Of a stretch of 11,526 nt of DNA, positions 1 to 6,609 are shown piece by piece (the stretch's first letter is position 1; each line of letters starts with the position of its first letter). Made by a program: the position numbers and the translations under genes. This DNA comes from F23-D06 sp963603365 (GTDB taxonomy: Bacteria; Bacteroidota; Bacteroidia; Bacteroidales; WCHB1-69), in NCBI GenBank assembly GCA_963603365.1, contig CAVCMI010000017.1, forward strand, positions 1 through 11,526. The letters are read 5' to 3'. The notes below the pieces were generated by a model. The model saw only the letters and a list, made by a program, of their open reading frames with translations. It searched no databases and was not told the DNA's origin.

Positions 1-294
1 CATGGCCCATGAGTTCCACGAAACGGTCTGCGAAGCCTACGAGTGGAACGGACAGACCTACACCCAAAGCGGCGACTACTCCCAAACCTTCACCGCACTG
101 AACGGCTGCGACAGCACGGTGACGCTCCACCTTACCGTCAACAACGCCATGGCCCATGAGTTCCACGAAACGGTCTGCGAAGCCTACGAGTGGAACGGAG
201 AAACCTACACCCAAAGCGGAACATACTCCCAAACCCTCACCGCACTGAACGGCTGCGACAGCATGGTGACTTTGCACCTCACAGTTTTGCAGAT
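1..294 (+). repeat. Two in-frame 147-bp tandem repeats
   Basis: A 147-bp (49-codon) unit starts at base 1 and again at base 148. The first 52 bases or so are identical between copies, and differences gather in the second half of the unit. The protein repeat has two Cys residues and a Y-W-N-G core. High nucleotide identity points to recent duplication or gene conversion; further copies probably lie upstream of the window. Confidence 0.9.
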
Positions 295-1141
295 TCCTCA
301 AATGGACATTGTGCCTAACCAGACAATTTGCCACGGAGACAGCCTTGTAGTCTACTTTTCTCCGGCATCTCCCGATGTTACGTTCAACTGGACGGTGTCT
401 GACAATCCGTTCGTCAGCGGCATAAGGGGCAGCGGTTCCGGCAATATCTTCACACTGCTCCAAAACTCCACCATTGTAGCTCAAACCCTTGACATCACCG
501 TAACACCTGCTTACACAAGTGGAGGCCATGTCTGTTATGGCAATCCTGTCACTTTCACCGTAATCGTCAATCCGCTGCCAGTTGTTTCGTTTGTCCTGTC
601 ATCTGACAACCTTATGCTGGAACTTGGCACTGCGGAACTGCAGTGTACCTTAACGTGCAAGCCCGACTCCGTCTGGCGATGGTTTTTCGACGACCCCTAC
701 AATCAGGAAATAGTGTCAGGGCCGGGCAATGAAAATCCGTCTCACATTTATACACATGCCGGCAATTATCCTGTAACACTTTTTGTAACAGGCCGTAATG
801 GTTGTACCGACTCGCATACGCAATATGTTACCGTCAGCATACCCATCAGTTTTTGGATCCCCAATGCTTTTACTCCGAACGGAGACAACCTCAACGACCA
901 TTTTAAACCAACTTATGAAAGCATCCGCCCCGAAAACTACCGAATGCTGATCTACGACAAGCAAGGGCATCTGTTGTTCCGATCTTTCGACATTGATGTG
1001 GGTTGGGACGGTAACGATATGCAAGGCAACCCATGTCCGCATGGCGTGTACGTCTATTACATCCGTTATTATACCATACAAGACCATCCCAAGGGTCCCG
1101 GGCATCCGCAACTTACAGGTAGCGTTACGCTGATACGCTGA
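1..1141 (+). CDS. C-terminal part of a large type IX-secreted repeat protein (5' end outside window)
   Basis: The frame is open from the first complete codon at base 2 and has no real start here, so this is the 3' end of a longer gene; the ATG at 2 is an internal Met inside a repeat. Counting from base 2, residues 1-49 and 50-97 are near-identical repeats (C-AYEWNG-Y-QSG-YSQT-TALNGCDS-VTLHLTV pattern). Residues about 98-194 resemble the PKD-like Ig folds of Bacteroidota surface proteins (ending GNPVTFTVIVNPLP). Residues about 195-282 form a PKD domain. Residues 284-379 (FWIPNAFTPNGDNLNDHF ... GSVTLIR) match the gliding-motility-associated C-terminal domain, a type B sorting signal. From family knowledge the protein crosses the outer membrane through the type IX system and stays on the surface or is released. 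The repeats suggest an adhesin or surface-layer role, which is inference. It is convergent with the tRNA-Val gene. Confidence 0.9.
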   Translation, partial: MAHEFHETVCEAYEWNGQTYTQSGDYSQTFTALNGCDSTVTLHLTVNNAMAHEFHETVCEAYEWNGETYTQSGTYSQTLTALNGCDSMVTLHLTVLQIPQMDIVPNQTICHGDSLVVYFSPASPDVTFNWTVSDNPFVSGIRGSGSGNIFTLLQNSTIVAQTLDITVTPAYTSGGHVCYGNPVTFTVIVNPLPVVSFVLSSDNLMLELGTAELQCTLTCKPDSVWRWFFDDPYNQEIVSGPGNENPSHIYTHAGNYPVTLFVTGRNGCTDSHTQYVTVSIPISFWIPNAFTPNGDNLNDHFKPTYESIRPENYRMLIYDKQGHLLFRSFDIDVGWDGNDMQGNPCPHGVYVYYIRYYTIQDHPKGPGHPQLTGSVTLIR

Positions 1142-1182
1142 AAAATTGTATTCAGAGGTTCTTGAGATTTTGACTATGTGTA

Positions 1183-1224
1183 AAACAAGAACGAGGAAGC
1201 CTTTTGGCTTCCTCGTTCTTGTTT
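1183..1224. terminator. Long perfect hairpin between convergent genes, probable bidirectional terminator
   Basis: A 19-bp perfect stem (1183-1201 pairing with 1206-1224) closes a TTTT loop. It lies 41 bp after the stop of the secreted protein gene and 51 bp beyond the 3' end of the convergent tRNA. The outer stem ends in AAA/TTT, so each strand has only a short T-run at its exit. A long A-run at about 1235-1244 lies just outside. The position between two converging units fits a shared terminator. Confidence 0.75.
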
Positions 1225-1274
1225 AGCGGAAAGCAAAAAAAAAACAGGAACATATTATTCCCGTTTTCCGGCTG

Positions 1275-1349
1275 TGGGAACTACTAGATTCGAACTAGTG
1301 ACCCTCTGCTTGTAAGGCAGATGCTCTGAACCAACTGAGCTAAGCTCCC
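1275..1349 (-). tRNA. tRNA-Val (anticodon UAC)
   Basis: Read on the minus strand, a 75-nt cloverleaf begins GGGAGCTTAGCTC and ends AGTTCCCA. The 7-bp acceptor stem pairs GGGAGCT with AGTTCCC, with one G-U pair. The D arm is GCTC/GAGC. The anticodon stem TCTGC/GCAGA encloses the loop CTTACAA, giving anticodon TAC (valine, GUA codons). The T arm contains GTTCGAATC. The 3' CCA is not encoded: the bases after the discriminator A read CAGC, so CCA must be added after transcription. A Bacteroidota promoter lies just upstream. Confidence 0.96.
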
Positions 1350-1366
1350 TTTCTTTTTAAGCGTTG

Positions 1367-1398
1367 CAAAGATAGTCTTTTTCGGGTTTGTTCAGCAA
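1367..1398 (-). promoter_or_regulatory. Promoter of tRNA-Val
   Basis: On the minus strand, TATCTTTG (1367-1374) matches the Bacteroidota -7 consensus TAnnTTTG. A TTG (1396-1398) lies 21 bp upstream as the -33 element. Transcription would start near 1360, about 10 nt before the tRNA. Confidence 0.7.
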
Positions 1399-1447
1399 GT
1401 TTGCGGAAATATTTTTTTATTGTCTTTTCTTGTTGATTACGAAGTGT

Positions 1448-2047
1448 TTACAGTTGTATTCCTGCGCAGATGTTGATATATCGCGGATGCTTTCCCTCTT
1501 TGTTTTGGAAGAAAGTATGAAGAGAATAGCGGTAACTGGCGCCAAGGACAATGGGGCCGAACCTGAGGTCCAGGCCTGCTGTCAGCAACACAGGGTTGCA
1601 GGAGAGTGTGCTTTTTGAAAATCCTATGGAGTTCTCGGAAACCTTAAGCAAGGGTTGGTAGATGATGCCTGCATGAGGAAGAAACGCCGAGGATCTTCCA
1701 ACCGGGATGTTGCCCACCAGCTTGACCGGTATTTGCAGATGGTGCGTGGCCACATAGATGCCGTTGAAGAGATAGTCACCGTTCCCGGCTTGTTTCCCGT
1801 AGTTCCCTTTCAGGAAAGTGTAACCGATGCCGACTTCCCCGTAAACGAATTGTCCGGCTCTGAAAAACAGTCCGAAATCTGCGGTGGAAAGCGCTTGCAA
1901 CAGGTCGCCGTCAACGGAATAATTGCGGTTCGTGGGGAAACTTGTCCCCACTTTCAAGCCGTACTGACACCATTTCTGCTGAGCGTGCAGTGCGTTGACG
2001 CATAACACGGCAGCCATAAACAGCATAATTGTCTTTTTTTTGGTCAT
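1448..2047 (-). CDS. Small outer-membrane beta-barrel protein (PorT-family-like)
   Basis: A 199-residue protein with a Sec signal peptide: basic MTKKK, a hydrophobic stretch at residues 6-20, and a likely cut after ALHA at residue 22, leaving QQKW. The mature part alternates polar and hydrophobic residues in short strands with many Gly and Tyr (YGLKVGTSFP, YGEVGIGYTFLKG, GLDLRFGPIVLGASYRYSL). This pattern fits the small eight-strand barrels often called porin family or PorT-like in Bacteroidota. The last residue is Leu rather than the usual aromatic. It is the last gene of the five-gene unit, starting 6 bp after the pth stop, and no hairpin follows it. Its exact function is unknown; membership of the barrel superfamily is fairly safe, orthology to PorT is not. 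Confidence 0.75.
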   Translation of the reverse strand: MTKKKTIMLFMAAVLCVNALHAQQKWCQYGLKVGTSFPTNRNYSVDGDLLQALSTADFGLFFRAGQFVYGEVGIGYTFLKGNYGKQAGNGDYLFNGIYVATHHLQIPVKLVGNIPVGRSSAFLPHAGIIYQPLLKVSENSIGFSKSTLSCNPVLLTAGLDLRFGPIVLGASYRYSLHTFFQNKEGKHPRYINICAGIQL

Positions 2048-2053
2048 AACATT

Positions 2054-2671
2054 CTATTTTTTGATGTTTTGTTCGGTCTTTGTTTCTGCATTTGCGTGCT
2101 GGGCGGTGTTGTAGAGATTCATCGCGCGTTGGATGCCTTCTGTGGCAAAGCATTTTATGGCTTCTGTAGCTTGCTCGGTGCAAGGCCCGGTCTTTTTGAG
2201 TTCTTCGTTGTCGAAGCGACCGAGCACATAGTCTATCTGGTATCCTTTTGCAAAGTCCTTGCCGATGCCGCAACGCATGCGCGGGAAGTTGCCGTGCCCG
2301 AGTGTTTCAATGATGTTGAGCAGTCCGTTGTGTGAACCGCCGCCGCCTTTGGGCTTGATTTTGAATGTCCCGACGGGGAGGTCAAGGTCGTCGCAGACCA
2401 CCAGGCAATGTTCTGCGGGCACATCTTCTGCGGAGAGCCAGTGCTTTACGGCCTTTCCGCTCAGGTTCATATAAGTTGTCGGCATAATCAGCACCAGTGT
2501 CCGCCCTTTGAACATGGCTTTGGCTCTGTAGGCAAGCCGGTCGGCCGTGAACTCCGCGTTGAGTTTCTTTGCCAACGCGCTTACCACCTCAAATCCGTAG
2601 TTATGGCGCGTGCCGGCATACTTGGCTTCGGCATTGCCCAATCCCACAATCAGATATTTGCGTTCATTCAT
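2054..2671 (-). CDS. pth: Peptidyl-tRNA hydrolase
   Basis: This cytoplasmic enzyme hydrolyses the ester bond of peptidyl-tRNAs that fall off stalled ribosomes and so recycles tRNA. The 205-residue protein opens with MNERKYLIVGLGN. Residues N13, H23 (TRHNYGFE, the catalytic His), N69 (TYMNLSG), D94 (CDDLDLP) and N115 (GGGGSHNGL) fall where the family has its conserved N10, H20, N68, D93 and N114. The ATG at 2671 is preferred to the one at 2698 because it puts the LIVGLGN strand right at the N-terminus as in the family and follows the rsmD stop by one base (TAG-C-ATG); the earlier ATG lies inside rsmD. The last 20 or so residues are a polar tail (Q, N, E, K, T). Confidence 0.97.
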   Translation of the reverse strand: MNERKYLIVGLGNAEAKYAGTRHNYGFEVVSALAKKLNAEFTADRLAYRAKAMFKGRTLVLIMPTTYMNLSGKAVKHWLSAEDVPAEHCLVVCDDLDLPVGTFKIKPKGGGGSHNGLLNIIETLGHGNFPRMRCGIGKDFAKGYQIDYVLGRFDNEELKKTGPCTEQATEAIKCFATEGIQRAMNLYNTAQHANAETKTEQNIKK

Positions 2672-2672
2672 G

Positions 2673-3236
2673 CTATTGCTGTTCTGTTTCGGAGGCATCG
2701 GCCATGTTCACCAGAAACGTGAAGTTGACCTTGCCGTAGGTCCTGTGCTGGAAGAAATGCGGGTCTGTCGAGAAATCCTTGTCTTTGGAATGTTCAATGA
2801 TAAGCCATCCGTCAGGGGCCAGCAGTCCGTTCCTGAAGACATCCTGCACTATCCTCTCGATGCCTGTGAGCGCGTAGGGAGGGTCGGCGAAGATGACGTT
2901 GAATTTCTGCCGGCAGGCGGCCACGTATTCGAAAGCGTCATGCCGGACGACGGAAATCTGCGTATAGTCGAGTTTTTCGGCTGTTTTCCGAATGAAGGTT
3001 GCGCACCGGCTGTCAGAGTCCACCGAAATCACGGACAAGGCGCTGCGGGAGGCGAATTCGTAGGAGAGGTTGCCTGTGCCGGAAAAGAGGTCCAGCACAT
3101 GGATCCGGTCGAGATAGAAATAATTGTTCAGGATATTGAAAAGGCTTTCCTTTCCTAAATCTGTAGTAGGCCTCACCGGCAGGTTCTCCGGCGCGACAAT
3201 TTGCCTTCCTCTGTTTTTTCCGCTTATTATACGCAT
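2673..3236 (-). CDS. rsmD: 16S rRNA (guanine(966)-N2)-methyltransferase RsmD
   Basis: RsmD methylates G966 of 16S rRNA in the small ribosomal subunit using S-adenosylmethionine. The 187-residue protein shows the family opening RIISGKNRGR (residues 2-11), the conserved VRPTTD segment (21-26), SAM-binding motif I as LDLFSGTGNL (48-57), the acidic motif II VDSD (72-75), and the catalytic DPPY at 118-121 typical of N-methyltransferases acting on exocyclic amines. Length is normal. It starts 5 bp after the DUF3822 stop and ends one base before pth, so translation is probably coupled. The rsmD-pth pairing groups two translation-related functions. Confidence 0.95.
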   Translation of the reverse strand: MRIISGKNRGRQIVAPENLPVRPTTDLGKESLFNILNNYFYLDRIHVLDLFSGTGNLSYEFASRSALSVISVDSDSRCATFIRKTAEKLDYTQISVVRHDAFEYVAACRQKFNVIFADPPYALTGIERIVQDVFRNGLLAPDGWLIIEHSKDKDFSTDPHFFQHRTYGKVNFTFLVNMADASETEQQ

Positions 3237-3241
3237 GGCAT

Positions 3242-3925
3242 TTACAGGATGGTCACTTGCTGGTGGTATTTCCGGAGCAGTTCCTCGAGTTTCTTGTCCG
3301 GAGCGCAGAAATAGTTGACGATGATTTCCGGTTCGCGGAAACCGAACTGCTGTATGCAGTTCATGGAGTAATAGAGCACATCGACGGCCTCGGTGTGGAA
3401 TGTCCTGTTGACGAAAGAGGGCTGGTTGTCATGCATGGCCAGGAAATCGACAAACCGGTCGTTCACTGAAACAAGCATGGACTCGGGATGGTTCTGTTCT
3501 TGGAGAAACCGGCAGAAGAGCGTCATCTCGCTGACAGTCCGGGGCTGGCAGGGGAGACTGCTGACGGTGGTGTACTCGTTCTGCGTCAAGAAATAAAGGG
3601 CGCGGTAAAGACCGGCCCGGTCGCTGTAATGCTGGCCGTAGTGGGTGATGTCGTGCTGGATGTTAAGGTATTCCTTGGCTTTTCCGTCGTCATAGATGAT
3701 TTCCGGTATCAGCATCGGCACGTGGGTGGCAACGATGATGTCCAAAGGTTCGCTGCTGTTTTCGAGGCGGAAGAATGCCGGGGCTTCGGCGGAGAGCAGG
3801 ACGTTCTCGCCGCTTTTATAGTCTTGCCGGTGCAGGGCCCCGTCTTCGTCGGTGTTGAAAAGCGAAAATCCATCCGAGGAAAGCCGGATGGATTTCGTGT
3901 AGTATTTGGAAAGCAAGGTGTTCAT
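3242..3925 (-). CDS. DUF3822 family protein
   Basis: A 227-residue protein without signal peptide or membrane segment, beginning MNTLLSKYYTKSIRLSSDGFSL. Its sequence pattern and position directly upstream of rsmD match DUF3822, a family known mainly from Bacteroidota and repeatedly found at this locus. Visible landmarks are a central LYRALYFLTQNEY region (about residues 106-118) and a C-terminal FHTEAVDVLYYSMNCIQQFGF segment. It starts 9 bp after the stop of the membrane protein upstream and stops 5 bp before rsmD. No catalytic motif is evident and the function is not established. Its place between a membrane-anchored protein and ribosome genes does not by itself show a role in translation. 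Confidence 0.85.
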   Translation of the reverse strand: MNTLLSKYYTKSIRLSSDGFSLFNTDEDGALHRQDYKSGENVLLSAEAPAFFRLENSSEPLDIIVATHVPMLIPEIIYDDGKAKEYLNIQHDITHYGQHYSDRAGLYRALYFLTQNEYTTVSSLPCQPRTVSEMTLFCRFLQEQNHPESMLVSVNDRFVDFLAMHDNQPSFVNRTFHTEAVDVLYYSMNCIQQFGFREPEIIVNYFCAPDKKLEELLRKYHQQVTIL

Positions 3926-3934
3926 TTGAGAAGA

Positions 3935-4612
3935 TTATTCCCAGCTGCCTGAGGTGCTTGATTCTGTAAGGGAACCCAGATACATGTCGGAATACTGCGA
4001 CCTGTACTGCTCTTCTTCTGCGAGATTGTTGTAGAAAACCTTGTTCCAAAGTTTCTTGAGGAATCCCGCATTTTCCGGGGTGATGCTCAGGTCCATGTTC
4101 ACTAAAATGTCATCCAACGGCACATCGACACGGTAGACCGGAATTTCGTAGGTCTTGGAAGCGATGGACCCGGTCTGGATGGTGTATTCTTTCTTGCCGC
4201 CGAACGGGATGTACTGGAATCTCTGGAAGTCTGCCTTCGTGAGGTTCGGGTCAATCTCCAGCATTTTCTCGATGGCCGGGATCTTGACGATTTTCTTCTG
4301 GATAAGCCCGAGCTTGAATGCCTGCTCCTGACTCATGGTGTCGGGAAAGTTGCCGACGGTTTTCTCAACCTCAACCGTACCGTTGTTGACAAAGTCCGCC
4401 AGACTGTCGATGTCGCTTGCATATTTCTTGTAAACGTTCTTGTAGATGGCTTGCGCGCTCCGCAGGGCAGAGAGGTTGGTGACATTGGCGGATTTCCGCA
4501 ACTCGTAAACCTGTCTGAATTTCTCAGGACGCATGATGCTGCGCGCAGCAAGGATGACAAGAAAGAAAACGGCAATGCCTAATAGAATACTGAATAAGGT
4601 TCTGGTCTTCAT
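3935..4612 (-). CDS. Membrane-anchored protein of unknown function, first gene of the rsmD-pth unit
   Basis: A 225-residue protein with one N-terminal membrane helix (residues about 6-23, LFSILLGIAVFFLVILAA) after a short basic MKTRT, so probably N-in with the rest in the periplasm. It may be an uncleaved anchor, as no clear signal-peptidase site follows. The helix continues into a long polar helix (about 30-60), then KKYASDIDSLADFV, which recalls the helix-loop pattern of pseudopilins (x-Y-x-x-x-x-D-S-L). There is no prepilin-peptidase G-F/M site, so that likeness is only structural guesswork. The C-terminal part (about 130-225) contains IQTGSIASKTYEIPVYRVDVP and ends in a Ser/Glu-rich tail. 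I do not recognise a named family. It heads the five-gene unit, with its own promoter about 49-56 bp upstream of the ATG. Confidence 0.8.
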   Translation of the reverse strand: MKTRTLFSILLGIAVFFLVILAARSIMRPEKFRQVYELRKSANVTNLSALRSAQAIYKNVYKKYASDIDSLADFVNNGTVEVEKTVGNFPDTMSQEQAFKLGLIQKKIVKIPAIEKMLEIDPNLTKADFQRFQYIPFGGKKEYTIQTGSIASKTYEIPVYRVDVPLDDILVNMDLSITPENAGFLKKLWNKVFYNNLAEEEQYRSQYSDMYLGSLTESSTSGSWE

Positions 4613-4660
4613 AACTTTTATTGCATTTTATAATTATCCGTATCTTAAAAAAAAAGCGAG

Positions 4661-4668
4661 CAAAAGTA
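4661..4668 (-). promoter_or_regulatory. -7 promoter element of the five-gene unit
   Basis: On the minus strand TACTTTTG is a full match to TAnnTTTG, placed to start transcription near 4655, about 43 nt before the ATG at 4612. No TTG stands at the usual -33 distance, so the promoter is half-supported. It lies 2 bp downstream of the T-tract of the preceding terminator. Confidence 0.5.
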
Positions 4669-4670
4669 GT

Positions 4671-4693
4671 AAAAAAAACAATGTGTCATTGTT
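4671..4693 (-). terminator. Intrinsic terminator after the folK-deoxynucleoside kinase pair
   Basis: On the minus strand AACAATG-ACA-CATTGTT forms a 7-bp perfect stem with a 3-nt loop, followed by a run of Ts that begins inside the stem (4671-4678). It lies 37 bp after the stop of the kinase gene. The stem has only two G-C pairs, so efficiency may be modest. Confidence 0.6.
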
Positions 4694-4730
4694 GTGACGG
4701 CAAATTATTTTGAGGCGCGGCAAACGGTTC

Positions 4731-5366
4731 TCAGAATGTGATGCGGTGGATGCCGGCAGGGTAGGAGGTCTCTATCAGCGCTTTGATCTTGCCGTAGTCG
4801 CCAGGGTTCTGCACGAAATCCAGCTTTGAGGCTTCGAGCAGCAGGACAGGCATGGTGGCATGTTCTTTGAAATAAGTGAGGTAACTCTGCTGGATGTGTT
4901 CAAGATAGTCGGCAGAGATGGTTTTTTCATATTCGCGCCCCCGTCCGGCAATGTTGCGTAGCAGCCTGGGGATGTCGTTGTACAGGTAGAGGATGATGTC
5001 GGGCTTGGGAAGGTAGGACGACAGAACGTCAAAAACGCTGCGGTACAGGTTGTATTCGTCAGGCAACAGGTTGTTCCGGGAGAATATGACGCATTTGTCG
5101 ATGAAGTAGTCGCCGATGACAAAGTCGGAGAAGAGGTCTCTCTCCGAGAGCAGTCTCTTGAGTTGACGGTAACGTTCCATCAGGAATGTCATCTCCACAG
5201 GAAACGCATAATGGACGGGGTCTGCGTAGAACTTGGCGAGGAACGGATTCTCGTCGAATTGTTCTAACACCTGCTCTGCGCGGAACTCGCCCCCGATCAT
5301 CTTTGCGAGGGTGGTTTTCCCCGCCCCGATGCAGCCTTCTACTACTATATAATTATATGGTATCAT
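4731..5366 (-). CDS. Deoxynucleoside kinase (dCK/dGK family)
   Basis: This cytoplasmic enzyme phosphorylates deoxynucleosides with ATP for dNTP salvage. The 211-residue protein has a P-loop GCIGAGKTT at residues 11-19, the family block E-Q-F-DENPFLAKFYADP (35-50) that shapes the nucleoside pocket, MERYRQL (63-69), GDYFIDK (85-91) holding the general-base and DRS-like region, and a LID with Arg residues in GRGREYE (141-147). Length and motif order are normal for bacterial members. Base specificity (dA, dG or dC) cannot be read with confidence. Its ATG overlaps the folK stop by 4 bp (ATGA), so the two are translationally coupled. An intrinsic terminator follows. Confidence 0.92.
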   Translation of the reverse strand: MIPYNYIVVEGCIGAGKTTLAKMIGGEFRAEQVLEQFDENPFLAKFYADPVHYAFPVEMTFLMERYRQLKRLLSERDLFSDFVIGDYFIDKCVIFSRNNLLPDEYNLYRSVFDVLSSYLPKPDIILYLYNDIPRLLRNIAGRGREYEKTISADYLEHIQQSYLTYFKEHATMPVLLLEASKLDFVQNPGDYGKIKALIETSYPAGIHRITF

Positions 5367-5863
5367 TTTGTTGTCTGTTGTGGTTGTCTTTCGCTGACGG
5401 CTGGAATGCCCAATTCCGCCAGCTGGTCGAGGATGAATCTGCGCTCCATAATGTGAGGGTGCGGCACAACGAGCCTGTCGCTCCGTATGGCCCGGTCTCC
5501 GTAATAGAGGATGTCCAGATCGATGGTCCTGCTGTGATAGACCGGCCTGCCGCCCGCTACGGAGCTCTTTTCGGTGCGCCCGAGACTCTTTTCTATCTGC
5601 TGCAGGGTGTCGAGCAACTCAAACGGGCCGAGCGCCGTATGCACAATCAGTATCTGGTTGAGGAACGGCGGGGCGTCAAACCCCCAGGCCTCCGTCTCCT
5701 TTACGGACGAGGCACGCATGATCTGCCCGGCCTTTTCGGAAACAAGAACGCAGGCTTGCGACAAGTATCCGCGCCTGTCGCCCAGATTGCTGCCAAGCCC
5801 GATGACGGCACGCTCCAGAATCGCTGACGGCCGCCCCGAACGGCTGTTGCTTCCGCTGTGCAT
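5363..5863 (-). CDS. folK: 2-amino-4-hydroxy-6-hydroxymethyldihydropteridine pyrophosphokinase (HPPK)
   Basis: HPPK transfers pyrophosphate from ATP to 6-hydroxymethyl-7,8-dihydropterin in folate synthesis. The 166-residue protein shows VIGLGSNLGD near the N-terminus (residues 20-29), the FLNQILIVHT strand, the ATP/pterin block GGRP-VYHSRTIDLDILYYGD with the two Mg-binding Asp of DLD, and VPHPHIMERRFIL near the end. The start at 5863 is the only ATG that gives a family-like length; it adds about 18 residues (rich in Ser, Gly, Arg) before the first strand. The frame stays open back to a TTG at 5992, but those 43 residues look unlike HPPK and span the putative promoter. The interval 5864-6121 contains no other convincing gene. 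The gene overlaps the kinase downstream by 4 bp. Confidence 0.92.
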   Translation of the reverse strand: MHSGSNSRSGRPSAILERAVIGLGSNLGDRRGYLSQACVLVSEKAGQIMRASSVKETEAWGFDAPPFLNQILIVHTALGPFELLDTLQQIEKSLGRTEKSSVAGGRPVYHSRTIDLDILYYGDRAIRSDRLVVPHPHIMERRFILDQLAELGIPAVSERQPQQTTK

Positions 5864-5876
5864 CAGTTGTTGATGA

Positions 5877-5908
5877 CAAATACGGTTTTCCCGTATATGT
5901 GCGCAAAA
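5877..5908 (-). promoter_or_regulatory. Possible folK promoter containing a small inverted repeat
   Basis: On the minus strand TTTTG (5904-5908) is separated by 19 bp from CGTATTTG (5877-5884). The second half keeps the TTTG of the -7 consensus but has CG instead of TA. Transcription would start about 8 nt before the ATG at 5863. An inverted repeat ATACGG/CCGTAT (5880-5885 and 5891-5896, 5-nt spacer) overlaps the -7 element and could be an operator or chance. Confidence 0.3.
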
Positions 5909-6121
5909 GTTTCCAAGGATTTCGAATAGTTCAGGATGTTGCTGATGATACGCTGCGAAGGCTTCTCCTGCTTTACCGTTTTTCTCTTGCAAGGGGTAGA
6001 GGTTCTGTTCATTGGCTGTGCGTTTAGTTTCAGAATGTTCTCGTTTGTGATATTTACCTAACGATTGTAATCGGCCTTTATTTTGTCCGGGCAGGTTTTT
6101 TTCGGCAAGTATAAACCTGAC

Positions 6122-6490
6122 TTATTTCTTGAACAGGAAATAGACAGCCAGTATCAGGAATGCAAAGCCGATGACTTGTGTCCACTTGAATGTCTCGTTT
6201 TTGAACACCACAACCGTCAATATGGTGAAGATTGTCAGGGAAACGGCCTCCTGAATGACTTTCAGCTGCCACAGGTTGAAAGGCCCGCCGTTGCCGATGT
6301 AGCCGATACGGTTTGCCGGCACCATGAAACTGTACTCGAGCGCAGCCGTCATCCAACTGAGCAGTATGATGACGGGCAATGACAGTCTGGAAAACCAGGG
6401 ATAACTTTGGAATCGAAGGTTGCCGTACCAGGCAAAGAACATGAAAACGTTAGAACAGAGCAATAGGCAGATGCAATACAGACCTCTCAT
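6122..6490 (-). CDS. DMT-superfamily small membrane protein (DUF486)
   Basis: A 122-residue, strongly hydrophobic protein with four predicted membrane helices (about 2-20, 32-50, 78-97 and 103-120). The block WMTAALEYSFMVPANRIGY and the later NGGPFNLWQLKVIQEAVSL are characteristic of DUF486, a four-helix branch of the drug/metabolite transporter superfamily. It ends with a Lys-rich FLFKK that favours a cytoplasmic C-terminus. Such half-size members usually act as dimers; the substrate is not known. It is a single-gene unit with a gap of 258 bp to folK. A 7-bp inverted repeat (6092-6098 with 6113-6119) just after the stop could be a weak terminator but has no T-tract at its exit. Confidence 0.88.
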   Translation of the reverse strand: MRGLYCICLLLCSNVFMFFAWYGNLRFQSYPWFSRLSLPVIILLSWMTAALEYSFMVPANRIGYIGNGGPFNLWQLKVIQEAVSLTIFTILTVVVFKNETFKWTQVIGFAFLILAVYFLFKK

Positions 6491-6524
6491 AAATGTGATT
6501 GTTGCAGATTTAGAAAAAAGTGCG

Positions 6525-6532
6525 CAAAAATA
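6525..6532 (-). promoter_or_regulatory. -7 promoter element for the DUF486 gene
   Basis: TATTTTTG on the minus strand matches TAnnTTTG and would start transcription near 6518, about 28 nt before the ATG at 6490. No TTG stands at the proper -33 distance. A second minus-strand -7-like element (TACTTTTG, 6616-6623) lies further upstream. Confidence 0.45.
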
Positions 6533-6609
6533 ATGAATTTTAAACAGAGAGTACAGATGGATTACATTTGTAACTTACCTTAAAACAAGCAAGGCCTGAA
6601 ACAAAAAGA

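Noticed and set aside
1275..1349. tRNA-Val as an integration (attachment) site
   Set aside because: No direct copy of the tRNA 3' end and no integrase gene were found in the window.
2054..2698. Longer pth with ATG at 2698 (nine extra residues MPPKQNSNS)
   Set aside because: The extra residues lie inside rsmD and precede the family's normal first strand; ATG 2671 right after the rsmD stop fits better.
5864..5992. N-terminal extension of FolK from a TTG at 5992
   Set aside because: The 43 residues do not resemble HPPK, need a rare start codon and cover the putative promoter.
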